From: AP-15 sp963818695
Lineage (GTDB): Bacteria > Pseudomonadota > Alphaproteobacteria > ATCC43930 > CGMCC-115725
Length of the DNA stretch: 64,000 bases
Direction: 5' to 3'
NCBI GenBank assembly: GCA_963818695.1
Contig: CAWFTG010000001.1
Coordinates: 124,001-188,000 of the forward strand
Shown here: positions 1-8,895 of the stretch, one piece after another
How positions within the stretch are numbered: position 1 is the first letter of the stretch
Layout: the number at the start of each line of letters is the position of its first letter
Notes under the pieces: model-generated
Told to the model about the DNA's origin: nothing
Seen by the model: the letters and a program-made list of their open reading frames with translations, nothing else
Databases searched by the model: none
Made by a program: the position numbers and the translations under genes

Positions 1-788
1 ATCGGCGATACACCCACTCGTGCCGCTCGATCTCGACGGCCCCCAGCTCACGTTCGGGTGGGGGCAGCAGGTCGAAGTGGCCGCCCGTATCGCATCCCCT
101 GACGAGCACCGCCGATAGCCGATAGGAGCCGACCGTGCGGACACGCGCCGGGACATAGCTGATGCCGAGCCCGATCCGGCGGTCCGATGCTCGATTTGGC
201 CCCGAGCGGTGGCGGCACAGCGTGTGGTGGAGCGAGAAACTTCCGGCCGGCAATTCCATCGCCACCGCCTCACCTTGGTCGAACTCCTCGACAATCGCCT
301 GACCGCCGCCATTGATACTGTCGGCGAGCCCGAGGGCGGCGTGCTGCAATTGCCGCGGAGCGCCCCGCGACGACACCACCTCCATGCAACCGGCTTGCGC
401 CGTCGCGTCGGTCAGCGCGACCCAAGCCGTGACGTGCTCATGCGGGGTCAGGCCGAAATAGGTCGCGTCCTGATGCCAGGCGGCAAACACTGGCGAATTC
501 GGCTCCTTGATGAAGAAGGTGCTCGTATAGACGAGAATGTCCGGACCGATCAGGCTCTCGACCGCGCCGAGAATGTTCTCATGGCGAACCAGCCGGTCGA
601 CCCACGGCATAATATTGTAGCCGGCGGAGCGCCACTTGCGGTCGGCGTCGCTCACCGGGCTGCCGAGCCACCGCTCGAAATCTTTCGAGACCGGCATGGC
701 ACTCGGCGAGTTCGTCGGACGAAAGAGCCGGCAACGGGAACAGATAGCCGTCGTGGCGGTAACGCTCGACCTGCTTGGCGCTCAGCAT
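1..788 (-). pseudogene. Phytanoyl-CoA dioxygenase family gene, frameshifted and cut by the window edge
   Basis: Non-haem Fe(II)/2-oxoglutarate oxygenase of the PhyH family; the substrate cannot be told. The first ~34 residues, starting MLSAKQVERYRHDGYLF at 788, run in one frame. The homology then moves to another frame near 686-692 (ERWLGSPVSDADRKWRSAG onward) and stays open to base 1. The second part carries the iron-binding HxD (WHQDATYFGL, about 430-470) and the distal His/Arg segment (CRHRSGPN, about 200). Removing one T from a TTT run restores a single frame, so this is either a recent lesion or a sequence error. The 3' end lies outside the window. It reads in the same direction as the aldolase/SDR gene upstream of it, 28 bases away, so the two may be co-transcribed. 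Confidence 0.75.
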
Positions 789-816
789 TTTGTTTGGACC
801 TATCGATACGGATCGA

Positions 817-2877
817 TCAGCGGAGGGCGGCGGCAATGTTGCCGCCGTCCACTGTCGTAATGTCGGCAGTTGTTTTCAGCGCGACGGCATGATGCAGGAA
901 GGCTTGCGCCACATCCTCGGCGGTGACCTCGCGGCCGAGCAAATTGCCGCTCATGTAGCGCTGCTCGTCGACGCCGCGGGCCTTCGCGCGAGCGGCAACC
1001 AGCTCCGACGTCAGCAGGCCGCTCCTGATGCGGTCGGCATTGACCGCATTGGCGCGAATGCCGTCCGCGCCATATTCGAGCGCATACTGGCGTACGAGCG
1101 CCAGGGTTGCCGCCTTAGGCAGTCCATAGGGACCAAAATCCGGGCCCGGGTTGACCGCCTGCTTCGAGACGTTGAACAACAGGCACCCTCCGGTGCCTTG
1201 CGCCAACATGATGCGGACCGCGTTTTGAGCGACCCTCTGGTGTGCAAAAAAATTCAATTCAAAGCTTTGACGCAATACCCCATCCTCGACCTCACCGATC
1301 CGGCCCTGCCATGCGGCGCCAGCATTCGAAACGACAATGTCAACACCGCCGAAATGCGCGGCGGCGCGGTCGAACGCCCGACGCACCGCCGACCGTTCAG
1401 TCACGTCGCATTCGATCCCGAGCGCTGCGCCCCCGAGCTTTTTCGCTGCCGCCTCGGCGGCCCGGGCATCGATGTCCAACAACGCCACTTCGGCGCCCGC
1501 CGCGCTCATCGCGCGCGCCGTCGCAAGACCGATCGTGCCGGCGCCCCCGGTAATCACGGCGATCTGCCCGGCCAGCGCCTTCTCGGTGCTCCGGCCGAGC
1601 TTGGCCTGTTCCAGCGACCAATATTCGATATCGAACAGGTCGGCCTCGCCGACCGGCTCGAACCGGCCTATCGCCTCTGCATCGGTGATCGTCTCGACGT
1701 TGGATTCGGCGATATCGCCGGCGATCCGCGCATCCCTCGCGCTGCGCCCGAGCCCAAACAGCCCAAGACCGGGCACGAGGATGACCCGCGGCATCGGGTC
1801 GAGCTCCCGCTTTGGCGGGTCCTGTCGCGCGTTGTGGCGGGCGAAATAAGTATGGTAGTCGGCGACGAAACGAGCGACCGCTTCCCGCACCGCCTCTTTG
1901 AAGGAGTCCAGCCGGCCCGCCTGCGGGGCCGGCACAATCAGCGGATTATTCTTGGTGCGGATCGTGTGATCCGGCGTCGCCACGCCGGCGCGGCCGTAGC
2001 GCTCCAGTTCGGCCCCGTTCACATAATTCAGTATCGCCGGGTTCGAGCGAAAATGGAGAACGACGCGCTTATAAGCGCCTGAGCCTGCCGGATCGGCTAT
2101 GGCGCAAGCGCCGCGCAGTATCGGCGCGACGTCCGGGGCTGTGGCAACCGTGTCCGGCAACCGCGCAGCAACAAACACTGTCTTCCGGCGGTGCGCAAGA
2201 CGCTCTTCGGCAAGCGATACCGCCCCGATCATGCGCTCATAAGCCTCGCGCGCCGTGTCGCCGAAGGTAAAAATCCCGTGTTTCAACAGCACGAGCCCCT
2301 CGACGGCCGGATCCGCCTCGAAGACCTCCGCGGCCTTCTTGGCGAGTTGAAACCCAGGCATGATATAGGGAACCAGACCCATTCGCCGGCCATAAAGCTC
2401 TGCGCAGTGCTCTGCTGCGTCCGGCTGGTCCGCGAAGCTCAGCACCGCCGTCGAATGCGTGTGATCGACGTATTTGTGCGGCAGAAAGGTGTGCAGCAAC
2501 GTCTCGACCGACGGATTGGGAGCGCTTGGATCGATCAGGTTGGCGCGCAGAACCCGCACCATTTCCTCATCGGAGAGCACCCTGCGGCCGCGCAGTTTGC
2601 GCAACGCCGCGAGCCGCACGGCAGGGAGGCCGGCAGGCTCGATTGCCGCCATGTCCCAGCCGCTCCCTTTGACGCAGAGAACCTCGGTTACCTCGCCGAG
2701 GAGGTCCGGCATTGTGGTTTTGACGGAGGTGTTGCCGCCGCCGTGCAAAACTAGCCTCGGCTCGCCCCCTAATAGGCGCGAGGTATAGACACGCAGCGCG
2801 AGGTCGCATCCAACGCCTTCAGCGGCATAACGATCAACGAGCCGCTCGGCCTCCGCGTCCGACCACAGGCCCTGCAT
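817..2877 (-). CDS. Bifunctional class II aldolase / short-chain dehydrogenase (RhaD type)
   Basis: A 686-residue two-domain cytoplasmic enzyme. The N-terminal half is a class II aldolase/adducin domain: LVLHGGGNTSVK near residue 45, then KGSGWDM, the zinc-binding HTHS and LLKHGIFTFGD. The C-terminal ~240 residues are an NAD(P) short-chain dehydrogenase with the Rossmann motif TGGAGTIG and the catalytic YGLPK. Fusions of this build and length (about 700 residues) are annotated as rhamnulose-1-phosphate aldolase/lactaldehyde dehydrogenase and split a deoxy-sugar phosphate before oxidising the aldehyde. No rhamnose isomerase, kinase or regulator is adjacent, so the sugar is uncertain. The ATG at 2877 (MQGLWSDAEAE) is preferred because the aldolase domain begins there; an in-frame ATG at 2910 would add 11 residues. 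Confidence 0.85.
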   Translation of the reverse strand: MQGLWSDAEAERLVDRYAAEGVGCDLALRVYTSRLLGGEPRLVLHGGGNTSVKTTMPDLLGEVTEVLCVKGSGWDMAAIEPAGLPAVRLAALRKLRGRRVLSDEEMVRVLRANLIDPSAPNPSVETLLHTFLPHKYVDHTHSTAVLSFADQPDAAEHCAELYGRRMGLVPYIMPGFQLAKKAAEVFEADPAVEGLVLLKHGIFTFGDTAREAYERMIGAVSLAEERLAHRRKTVFVAARLPDTVATAPDVAPILRGACAIADPAGSGAYKRVVLHFRSNPAILNYVNGAELERYGRAGVATPDHTIRTKNNPLIVPAPQAGRLDSFKEAVREAVARFVADYHTYFARHNARQDPPKRELDPMPRVILVPGLGLFGLGRSARDARIAGDIAESNVETITDAEAIGRFEPVGEADLFDIEYWSLEQAKLGRSTEKALAGQIAVITGGAGTIGLATARAMSAAGAEVALLDIDARAAEAAAKKLGGAALGIECDVTERSAVRRAFDRAAAHFGGVDIVVSNAGAAWQGRIGEVEDGVLRQSFELNFFAHQRVAQNAVRIMLAQGTGGCLLFNVSKQAVNPGPDFGPYGLPKAATLALVRQYALEYGADGIRANAVNADRIRSGLLTSELVAARAKARGVDEQRYMSGNLLGREVTAEDVAQAFLHHAVALKTTADITTVDGGNIAAALR

Positions 2878-2999
2878 TCCGTCACCCAATATCGCCGATC
2901 CGCTCGGCAACCAATGCTCTGCCTGCTCCCGCGAAGCAAGGCCCGGGCGCTAAAATTTGGCCCCGCGAAATAGCCGCGGGGCGCTCCTGAGGCGGCTGC

Positions 3000-3512
3000 T
3001 TAGTGCTGCAACTCGAGCACGCGCTCGGTCTGTCCGCTGGCTTCCGGCGTACGCTTCCGAGAGAGCGGCTCGCCGATAGAAAACCCGGTGGAGCTTGCAG
3101 GCGAAACCGCCTCAGCCTCAACGGCTCCCCGCGAGCACATCGCGCGCACGGCGCGCAACCACCTTTGATGGCGGGGCTGGCGGTCGTAACTGCCGAGCAT
3201 TCCGGCGATCATGTTTTCCCGCGTCCGCCGCAGCACCTGCAACACGTCGGCATGGGTCGTTCGCGGGTCGTCGTTAAAGAATTCGATCCGCCAATAACGC
3301 TTGCCGCTGACTTCTCTCGCGGCCTGCAGAATGGGTTTCTGCAACACCTGCCGGCCGCCGACCGCCTCGATTGCGCCGACCAGGCAATGGCGGCCATGCG
3401 CATCGCGTAACCGGCCCTTGCACCATTGCTGCTCGGTTGCGAGCATGCGCTCCACGGCGCCGAGTTTAGCGATCGGGTGATTATCGAAACCGTCTATTCC
3501 GTCGAAAGGCAT
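3000..3512 (-). CDS. Conserved hypothetical protein (DUF6197-like)
   Basis: A 170-residue soluble protein without signal peptide or membrane segment. Visible landmarks are W-C-K-G-R-L-R-D and GRHCLVGAIEA near the N-terminus and IEFFNDDPRTTHADVLQVL in the middle. This pattern recalls small uncharacterised proteins of the DUF6197 type; that assignment is from memory. The C-terminal 60 residues are low-complexity and charged. The ATG at 3512 is chosen because GGAGG lies eight bases upstream; two upstream in-frame starts lack this. It stands alone on its strand between the fused aldolase and the amidohydrolase genes. Confidence 0.6.
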   Translation of the reverse strand: MPFDGIDGFDNHPIAKLGAVERMLATEQQWCKGRLRDAHGRHCLVGAIEAVGGRQVLQKPILQAAREVSGKRYWRIEFFNDDPRTTHADVLQVLRRTRENMIAGMLGSYDRQPRHQRWLRAVRAMCSRGAVEAEAVSPASSTGFSIGEPLSRKRTPEASGQTERVLELQH

Positions 3513-3720
3513 TCTTCGCACCTCCGAGCTGCGCATTTCACTGCCGCCCTCGCCCACCGCGAGCGGGACGGTTGGTCTGACTGTTTCAACTCGCGGCCCT
3601 TGCTGCCATTCCAGTCAGGCCAAGATTTTTCTTCGGAACGCAGCAAAAGTGAAGCGCCGCCGCGTAACAAATTGTTCCACGCGCTGTGCTGTCAAATAAA
3701 GCACAACGTGCCGCGCCACC

Positions 3721-5088
3721 TCAACCGATTTTAGGCCGGCCGCCCTCGTCTTCCATGAAGGCGAACCGCTCAGTTTTGAACAGACCGCGCTGGAACGCCA
3801 GATAAGCCTCTTTGCTCATGGCCGGCTCGAACGCGGCGAGGATCTCTTTCGCCGGCGCGGCATCGCCATGGAGCAGGTCGATCGCGGTCATCGCCAGCAG
3901 CTTGGCCGGCGTCAGATAACCGTGCCGGGGCTCGTTGATCCGCCAATCGGCGCCATGCGCCTTGCCTTCGGCGGCCACGACATAAGGGTGTATCACCGGC
4001 ATCAAATGCGCGAGATCGCCCATATCGGTCGACCCGGTGCGGTGCCCGCCGATGTAGAACTGCCCCGGCCCGAACAAGGTTTCGACATTCGCGCCGAAGA
4101 TCTCCCCCAGCCGCTCGTCGTTGCGCTGCGGCAGGTAGCCGGGGATCGTATGGATCTCGACCTCCGCACCCATCGCCATCGCACCGGCCCGCAGACAGCG
4201 GTCGACCTTTTTATTGGCGTCGACAATCGCTTCGAGCGAGCCGCCGCGGACAAAGGTTTCCATCGTGACCTCGGCCGGCACGACGCTGACCGCATCGCCG
4301 CCCTTTGTGATGATCGGGTGAATGCGGATCGTATCCTTCTCCCAGAAGGTCTCGCGCTGGGCCGAGATCGCATTCATCGCGATCATGGCCGCGTTGAGCG
4401 CATTGACCCCGAGCTGCGGCAGGCTGCCGGCATGCGCGGCGCGGCCGACAAAGCGGATGCGCTTGACCAGCGCACCGTTCGACGACTTGGCTAGAAAGGC
4501 GCGCGTTCCAGCCGCCGCATCGCGCGAGCCGGTATGGATCATCATGGCCATGTCGATATCGTCGAAATGGCCTTTGGCGACGAGCTCCGGCTTGCCGAGC
4601 ATGAACTCGATTTCGCCTTTCGCGACTCGCGCCGACCGCTCCTCGACGTCGATAAATTCTTCGGCCGGCACGGCGAGGAAAATAATCTCGCCGGCGAGAT
4701 GGCCGGCGACCCCGGCCTCCGTCAATCCGATCGCCGCGCCCAGCATCCCGGCGATCTGGGCGTTGTGGCCACAGCTGTGGGCCGCCCCGGTGACCGGATC
4801 GGCAAGGGGGTGCTCCGAGGTCCGCAGGCTGTCGAGCTCGCCGATAAAGGCGAGCCGGGGGCCCGGCGCGCCGCCGGCGAGCCGGCCCTTGACCCCGGTC
4901 AGCGCCAAACCGGTGCGAGGCGCGAGGGCCAGCGCGCGCATGCGGTCGGCGACGAGAGCTGCGGTCCTCACCTCGTTGAAGCCGGTCTCCGGATGGCGGA
5001 GGATCGTCTCGCCGAGATCGATGATGGTGTCGGCGTGGCGGTCGATGGTCTCGCAGACCGCGCGCTTCAACTGGTCTTTGCTGCTCAT
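3721..5088 (-). CDS. M20 family metallo-amidohydrolase
   Basis: A 455-residue cytoplasmic enzyme of the M20 peptidase/amidohydrolase fold, close to the aminobenzoyl-glutamate utilisation and N-acyl amino acid hydrolase group. N-terminal features are the HPETGFNE motif and AHSCGHNAQIAGMLG, which holds metal-binding His/Asp-type residues; the acidic pair is in VPAEEFIDVEER. The dimerisation domain follows (RFVGRAAHAGSLPQLGVNAL) and then the C-terminal catalytic part with HRTGSTDMGDLAH. Such enzymes hydrolyse an amide bond in an acylated amino acid or peptide; the substrate is not evident. ATG at 5088 (MSSKDQLKRAVCETIDRHAD) has GAGGGG upstream; the longer reading to 5172 has no ribosome site. 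Nothing nearby suggests a pathway. Confidence 0.85.
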   Translation of the reverse strand: MSSKDQLKRAVCETIDRHADTIIDLGETILRHPETGFNEVRTAALVADRMRALALAPRTGLALTGVKGRLAGGAPGPRLAFIGELDSLRTSEHPLADPVTGAAHSCGHNAQIAGMLGAAIGLTEAGVAGHLAGEIIFLAVPAEEFIDVEERSARVAKGEIEFMLGKPELVAKGHFDDIDMAMMIHTGSRDAAAGTRAFLAKSSNGALVKRIRFVGRAAHAGSLPQLGVNALNAAMIAMNAISAQRETFWEKDTIRIHPIITKGGDAVSVVPAEVTMETFVRGGSLEAIVDANKKVDRCLRAGAMAMGAEVEIHTIPGYLPQRNDERLGEIFGANVETLFGPGQFYIGGHRTGSTDMGDLAHLMPVIHPYVVAAEGKAHGADWRINEPRHGYLTPAKLLAMTAIDLLHGDAAPAKEILAAFEPAMSKEAYLAFQRGLFKTERFAFMEDEGGRPKIG

Positions 5089-5276
5089 TCTGACCCCTCG
5101 CTCCGCTTGTCTGTCGTCTCGTGCCGCCTCGATCTCCCAGTTAAACCGTATGACCCAAAAAGAACCAGCCATCCGTTCTCTCGACTACCCCGCTCTGCCC
5201 TCGATTTTAGACAAATTAAGAACAAAATTTGGATAAACATGTGCAAATTTTACCTATAGATTAACCATATTTGGCG

Positions 5277-5304
5277 TTGACAGTCATAAGTAAATGATTA
5301 GTAA
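5277..5304 (+). promoter_or_regulatory. Possible sigma70-type promoter for the GNAT-like gene
   Basis: The ~250 bases between the divergent M20 and GNAT-like genes are markedly AT-rich against the rest of the window. TTGACA lies at 5277-5282 and TAGTAA at 5299-5304, 16 bases apart. The downstream start is 5427. A few bases upstream, AAAATTT (5223-5229) and AAATTTT (5245-5251) form an inverted pair that could be an operator. This is a pattern call only. Confidence 0.3.
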
Positions 5305-5426
5305 AACCTAAGGATCTTTCGAATTTCGTAAAGAAATTGGGCTGTAGATGACAGCGATCCACAACTGATTATGATCTCCAGAGCATCGGGACACCGCGTT
5401 TTAATGCCGGCCGAGAGGAGATGATC

Positions 5427-6281
5427 ATGACCCTCATCTACCCTAATATTGTTCCAGAAAACAATCTGCGGCTGCCGGATGCGCTGACAGTCAAGCATGG
5501 CCCGGCGCGCCTCCTCTCCCGATTTGTTCTTGAAGGCGACAAGGCGGGACGGCGGATGGGTATTCGTCTGCGGCTGCGACATGACTTCGGCGAGCTGCTC
5601 TATTTGAACGAGCGCGAAGTCGCCCAGGGCAACTGGTTCAAATTAGTTAATATGTACAATCCGGCGTATTGCGATTTGTCACCCGAAAATTCTTATTGGA
5701 TTTCCGGTGAAAACGAGAAAGGCGACATCGTGTTGACGCAAGCCGGACGGATTTATTATTGGCCGGAAACGAGCTTAGCCGAAGAGGCGCACGCGATGTT
5801 CTATGCAGGCCACGACGAGGGCCACATTTGCAATGTGACGGCGCCGGCCGCCCGGCGGATCGGCGGGGTCGTGTTCTGCGCCGGATCGCATTGGATTCGG
5901 CCGGATTTTCGCGGGCAGCGGCTCTCTCACCTACTGGCACGACTGGGCCGTGCCTATGCGATGTCGCGTTGGCCGGTAAACTCGGCGATCGCGCTCGTCG
6001 CCCCGGTACTCGTAGCAAAGGGCGTCAGCGCCGGCTACGGCTACAAGCATGCCAGCCACAGCATTTTCTATCCCGCCTCGCCCTGGGGCGACCTCGAGGT
6101 CGCCCTCGCCTATTTATCCCAGAACGAAGCTTATGAGGACATCGCCGAATATCTCGCCAAGGAGTTCTCGGGCTCGATGACCGACGGTTTCTCGACGGCA
6201 TCGTCCCGCAGCCCGCGAGATGACAGGGTGACCAGCACCTCGTCGGAGGGCGTCTTCCACGGCAGCAGCAATCTCTCGTAG
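5427..6281 (+). CDS. GNAT-like acyltransferase-fold protein of unknown substrate
   Basis: A 284-residue soluble protein. The segment SHWIRPDFRGQRLSHLLARL resembles the acyl-CoA-binding motif A of GNAT acetyltransferases (R/Q-x-x-G-x-G/A with a following helix), and the following stretch (SAIALVAPVLVAKG) fits the next strand. The N-terminal half (LPDALTVKHGPARLLSRFVLEG) has no family I can name. ATG at 5427 sits six bases after AGGAG; the ATG at 5421 abuts the Shine-Dalgarno. The last ~150 bases overlap the 3' end of the convergent gene on the other strand, so the C-terminal 50 residues (Ser/Arg-rich) may be a recent extension. The AT-rich promoter region differs from neighbouring DNA. Confidence 0.6.
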   Translation: MTLIYPNIVPENNLRLPDALTVKHGPARLLSRFVLEGDKAGRRMGIRLRLRHDFGELLYLNEREVAQGNWFKLVNMYNPAYCDLSPENSYWISGENEKGDIVLTQAGRIYYWPETSLAEEAHAMFYAGHDEGHICNVTAPAARRIGGVVFCAGSHWIRPDFRGQRLSHLLARLGRAYAMSRWPVNSAIALVAPVLVAKGVSAGYGYKHASHSIFYPASPWGDLEVALAYLSQNEAYEDIAEYLAKEFSGSMTDGFSTASSRSPRDDRVTSTSSEGVFHGSSNLS

Positions 6282-7258
6282 CGCGTCGTATAGGTGCCGG
6301 GCGGCCGTTGGATTGCAGCCGTCACAAAATCATAACGCGGCTGGCCGGTGCTGGCCACGTTCTTGTAGAATTGCGACACCCATTGTCCGTAGTTTTTATC
6401 CGGCTGGTCTTGCACTTTTCCGCCAATCGCATGCAGATGGTAGTTGTCATCGAGCCAATTGTTGTGACCATCTCCAATGAAGCGGAATACCGGTTCGGCC
6501 CCAGGCGGTTTTACCCCGACGATGATCAATCGCGACAGCAGATCCTTCTTGATGGCAAACGAGATTACGCTGGGATCGAAATGGCCGAACGACATCCTCC
6601 ATTTCTGCGCCATTAGCTGAAGGGGACCCTGCTCGGATTCGAAAAGCCTGAGATAATCTTGCGGCTCGACAAGAAAGCGGTCTGCGGCCGACAATGCGAA
6701 TCTCGGCGCGCACAACTCAGAGAGCCGCGCCACAGCCAATTCGGCGGAGCAGATGATTTCCGATTTCCAAGTAACGTCAAAATATTTCAACCGAAACAGC
6801 TTGATTTGCGAGTTCAAGAGCTGCTGTTGCACCGCAAGCAGCGCGGGAATCTCGACGTTATGCGGATGCAGATCGATTTCGATTATCGAATTGTCAAGGA
6901 TCTGGAATTTGAGGAATCCCAGGTTCTTCACCGCGAAAGCAGCGCCATCGTAATCGGGCTCCTGGTCCCCCAACACCGCGCGAAACTCGGCGCTGTCCTC
7001 GAACATCCAGGTCCCCTCGGCGGAAACAAGCATTGTCAGGCGGTTCACGAAACCCTCGCAGCGCGATATCCGGTACAATTTTCCGGAGATCACCGACTTT
7101 ATCCGCCGCACATTAACAGGAGATGAACCACCGCTATAGCGGATATAATCGATTTTCAATCCAGATCCAATTTCCCGAATATATCTTAAATTGAATTGGA
7201 TTTCTTGCTGGCGCCATTGACTCCGCAGAGTAACTATTCGACAGTCGTAGCAGCACAT
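6131..7258 (-). CDS. Protein of unknown function with a possible C-terminal PAS-like domain
   Basis: A long uninterrupted frame of 375 codons with no signal peptide or membrane helix. The C-terminal third (FRFIGDGHNNWLDDNYHLHA, then YGQWVSQFYKNVASTGQPRY and YTTRYERLLLPWKTPSDEVL) resembles the PAS-like sensor domain of uncharacterised alphaproteobacterial proteins, in which a hydrophobic ligand-binding fold ends in RYERLLLPL-like sequence. The N-terminal 240 residues are unrecognised. The start is doubtful: no Shine-Dalgarno precedes 7258 and the first ~45 residues look poorly conserved in composition. The gene converges on the GNAT-like gene with a 151-base 3' overlap. Base composition is lower in GC than the flanks, which hints at transfer of both genes together. 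Confidence 0.55.
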   Translation of the reverse strand: MCCYDCRIVTLRSQWRQQEIQFNLRYIREIGSGLKIDYIRYSGGSSPVNVRRIKSVISGKLYRISRCEGFVNRLTMLVSAEGTWMFEDSAEFRAVLGDQEPDYDGAAFAVKNLGFLKFQILDNSIIEIDLHPHNVEIPALLAVQQQLLNSQIKLFRLKYFDVTWKSEIICSAELAVARLSELCAPRFALSAADRFLVEPQDYLRLFESEQGPLQLMAQKWRMSFGHFDPSVISFAIKKDLLSRLIIVGVKPPGAEPVFRFIGDGHNNWLDDNYHLHAIGGKVQDQPDKNYGQWVSQFYKNVASTGQPRYDFVTAAIQRPPGTYTTRYERLLLPWKTPSDEVLVTLSSRGLRDDAVEKPSVIEPENSLARYSAMSS

Positions 7259-7418
7259 GCACTAACTATTAATCGATGCGCACTGCAGACTGCCGGACTG
7301 GTAGATCCAAGTCAATTTAGGCATTGCATTCCTCATCTCCGGGCGTGGCAGGGTCGCGGGTCGTGCGAATGCGCGTCCCTGCAGCTCCCTCCAGCGGATT
7401 GGCAAAGCGCGGAGCCGA

Positions 7419-8885
7419 ATGAGCGTCGAGGCACGCATCCTATCGAGCTCGGACCGGCGGCAGGCGACGGTAGCATTGATGATTGCGACCGCCATGCAGG
7501 CCTTCGACACGACGATCGCCAATGTGGCCCTGCCTCAGCTCGAGCAAAGTCTCGGCGGCGGGATCGAGCTCGGCTCCTGGGTGATGACGAGCTATCTTTG
7601 CGCCTCCGCAATCATGGCCACCCTCACCGGGTGGCTGCGCCGGCGTTACGGCGCGCGGCCGCTATTCATCGCTTCGATAAGCCTGTTCATCATCGCCTCC
7701 GGGCTCTGTTCGATTGCGCCATCCTCTGCTGCGTTGATCCAATTCCGTCTCGTCCAGGGTACCGCAGCCGGCGTTATTCAGCCTCTGGCGCAAGCCATCC
7801 TTCTCGATATCTATCCGCAACACGATCACGGCCGAATCCTCGCCATTTGGGGAGCGACGATCATGGCCGGCCCGATCCTCGGGCCCGTCCTCGGCGGTGT
7901 CATCGCCGACCTCAGCTCATGGCGGTGGATTTTCGTTTTGAATTTTCCTCTCGGCTTGATCGCGATTTTGGGTCTTGGCCAGGTGCCGACGACGATCGAG
8001 CTGACCACCAAGGCCCGCATCGACGGCGTCGGCCTCGCGCTGCTGATCATCGGCGTAGGGTCGCTGCAACTGGCGCTTCAGCGAATGATTGGCCAGACAT
8101 GGCCGCTGTCCGCCGAGACGGCAGCTGAGACCACCGTTGCCATCTTCGCCTTGGCGGGTATCGCAATTCGCAGTCTGCGGTCGCAGTTCACCCTTTTCAG
8201 GTTTCAGGTGTTTCGCAACCTGAATTTTTCCGCGGCGGTGTCCTATAATTTTCTAGTAGGCGCGCTGTTGTTCACCACCATCGTATTCTTGCCGGCTCTG
8301 AGCGAGGGTCCATTGGGCTACGATGCGACCCAGGCGGGCTTGGCGCTGTCGCCACGCGGCGTCGCGACGATGGCGACAATGTTGGCTGTCGGTTACCTGA
8401 TCGACAGGGTCGATCATCGGGCGTTGCTCGGGAGCGGAATCGTCGTTACCGCAGGGGCACTCGCGCTGATGTCACGGGTGCCAGCCGATGGCGGCGGGCT
8501 CTGGCTGGCCACAGCGAGTGCGATTCAAGGAATTGGGGTTGGGCTTCTATTCACTCCTCTCAGCACGCTCGCCTTTTCCACCCTCGGCGCGGAATTGCGC
8601 ACCGATGCCGCCGGCGTCTACAGCCTATTGCGGCAACTCGGCTGCGCGACTGGCGTCGCATTAATGACAGCTGTGCTGCAGGCAAGAATTCATGGCAATT
8701 CCTTGCCGGGATTTACTGCGTCGGGGACCGGCATACCTTCCCCCTCCGAAGCTGCGAGTTTCGGCGTGTTTGCTGCCTACACTGGCTGTTTTCAAACTAT
8801 GGCGATCATAACCGCTATCACCTTGCCGGGGATCCTGCTGTTTCGCGTGCTTCGGCCAGGAGCCGCAGCAGCGGGGGCAGCATGA
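7419..8885 (+). CDS. DHA2-type MFS efflux transporter (EmrB/QacA-like)
   Basis: A 488-residue inner-membrane proton antiporter with about 14 predicted helices. The first helix has the DHA2 signature DTTIANVALPQ; motif A follows (GWLRRRYGARPLF), then RLVQGTAAG and the motif C-like ATIMAGPILGPVLGG. Members export drugs or metabolites. No membrane-fusion partner is adjacent, so substrate and partner are unknown. ATG at 7419 has GGAG five bases upstream. It is divergent from the PAS-like gene and converges tightly on the histidine kinase (10 bases between stops). Confidence 0.85.
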   Translation: MSVEARILSSSDRRQATVALMIATAMQAFDTTIANVALPQLEQSLGGGIELGSWVMTSYLCASAIMATLTGWLRRRYGARPLFIASISLFIIASGLCSIAPSSAALIQFRLVQGTAAGVIQPLAQAILLDIYPQHDHGRILAIWGATIMAGPILGPVLGGVIADLSSWRWIFVLNFPLGLIAILGLGQVPTTIELTTKARIDGVGLALLIIGVGSLQLALQRMIGQTWPLSAETAAETTVAIFALAGIAIRSLRSQFTLFRFQVFRNLNFSAAVSYNFLVGALLFTTIVFLPALSEGPLGYDATQAGLALSPRGVATMATMLAVGYLIDRVDHRALLGSGIVVTAGALALMSRVPADGGGLWLATASAIQGIGVGLLFTPLSTLAFSTLGAELRTDAAGVYSLLRQLGCATGVALMTAVLQARIHGNSLPGFTASGTGIPSPSEAASFGVFAAYTGCFQTMAIITAITLPGILLFRVLRPGAAAAGAA

Positions 8886-8895
8886 AGGGCTGCGG

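Noticed and set aside
580..790. Selenocysteine reading in the dioxygenase gene
   Set aside because: The break is a change of frame in TTT, not an in-frame UGA at a redox position.
209..2082. Long plus-strand reading frames over the dioxygenase and aldolase/SDR genes
   Set aside because: They are mirror frames of GC-rich genes, rich in Arg/Ala/Gly, without motifs or ribosome sites.
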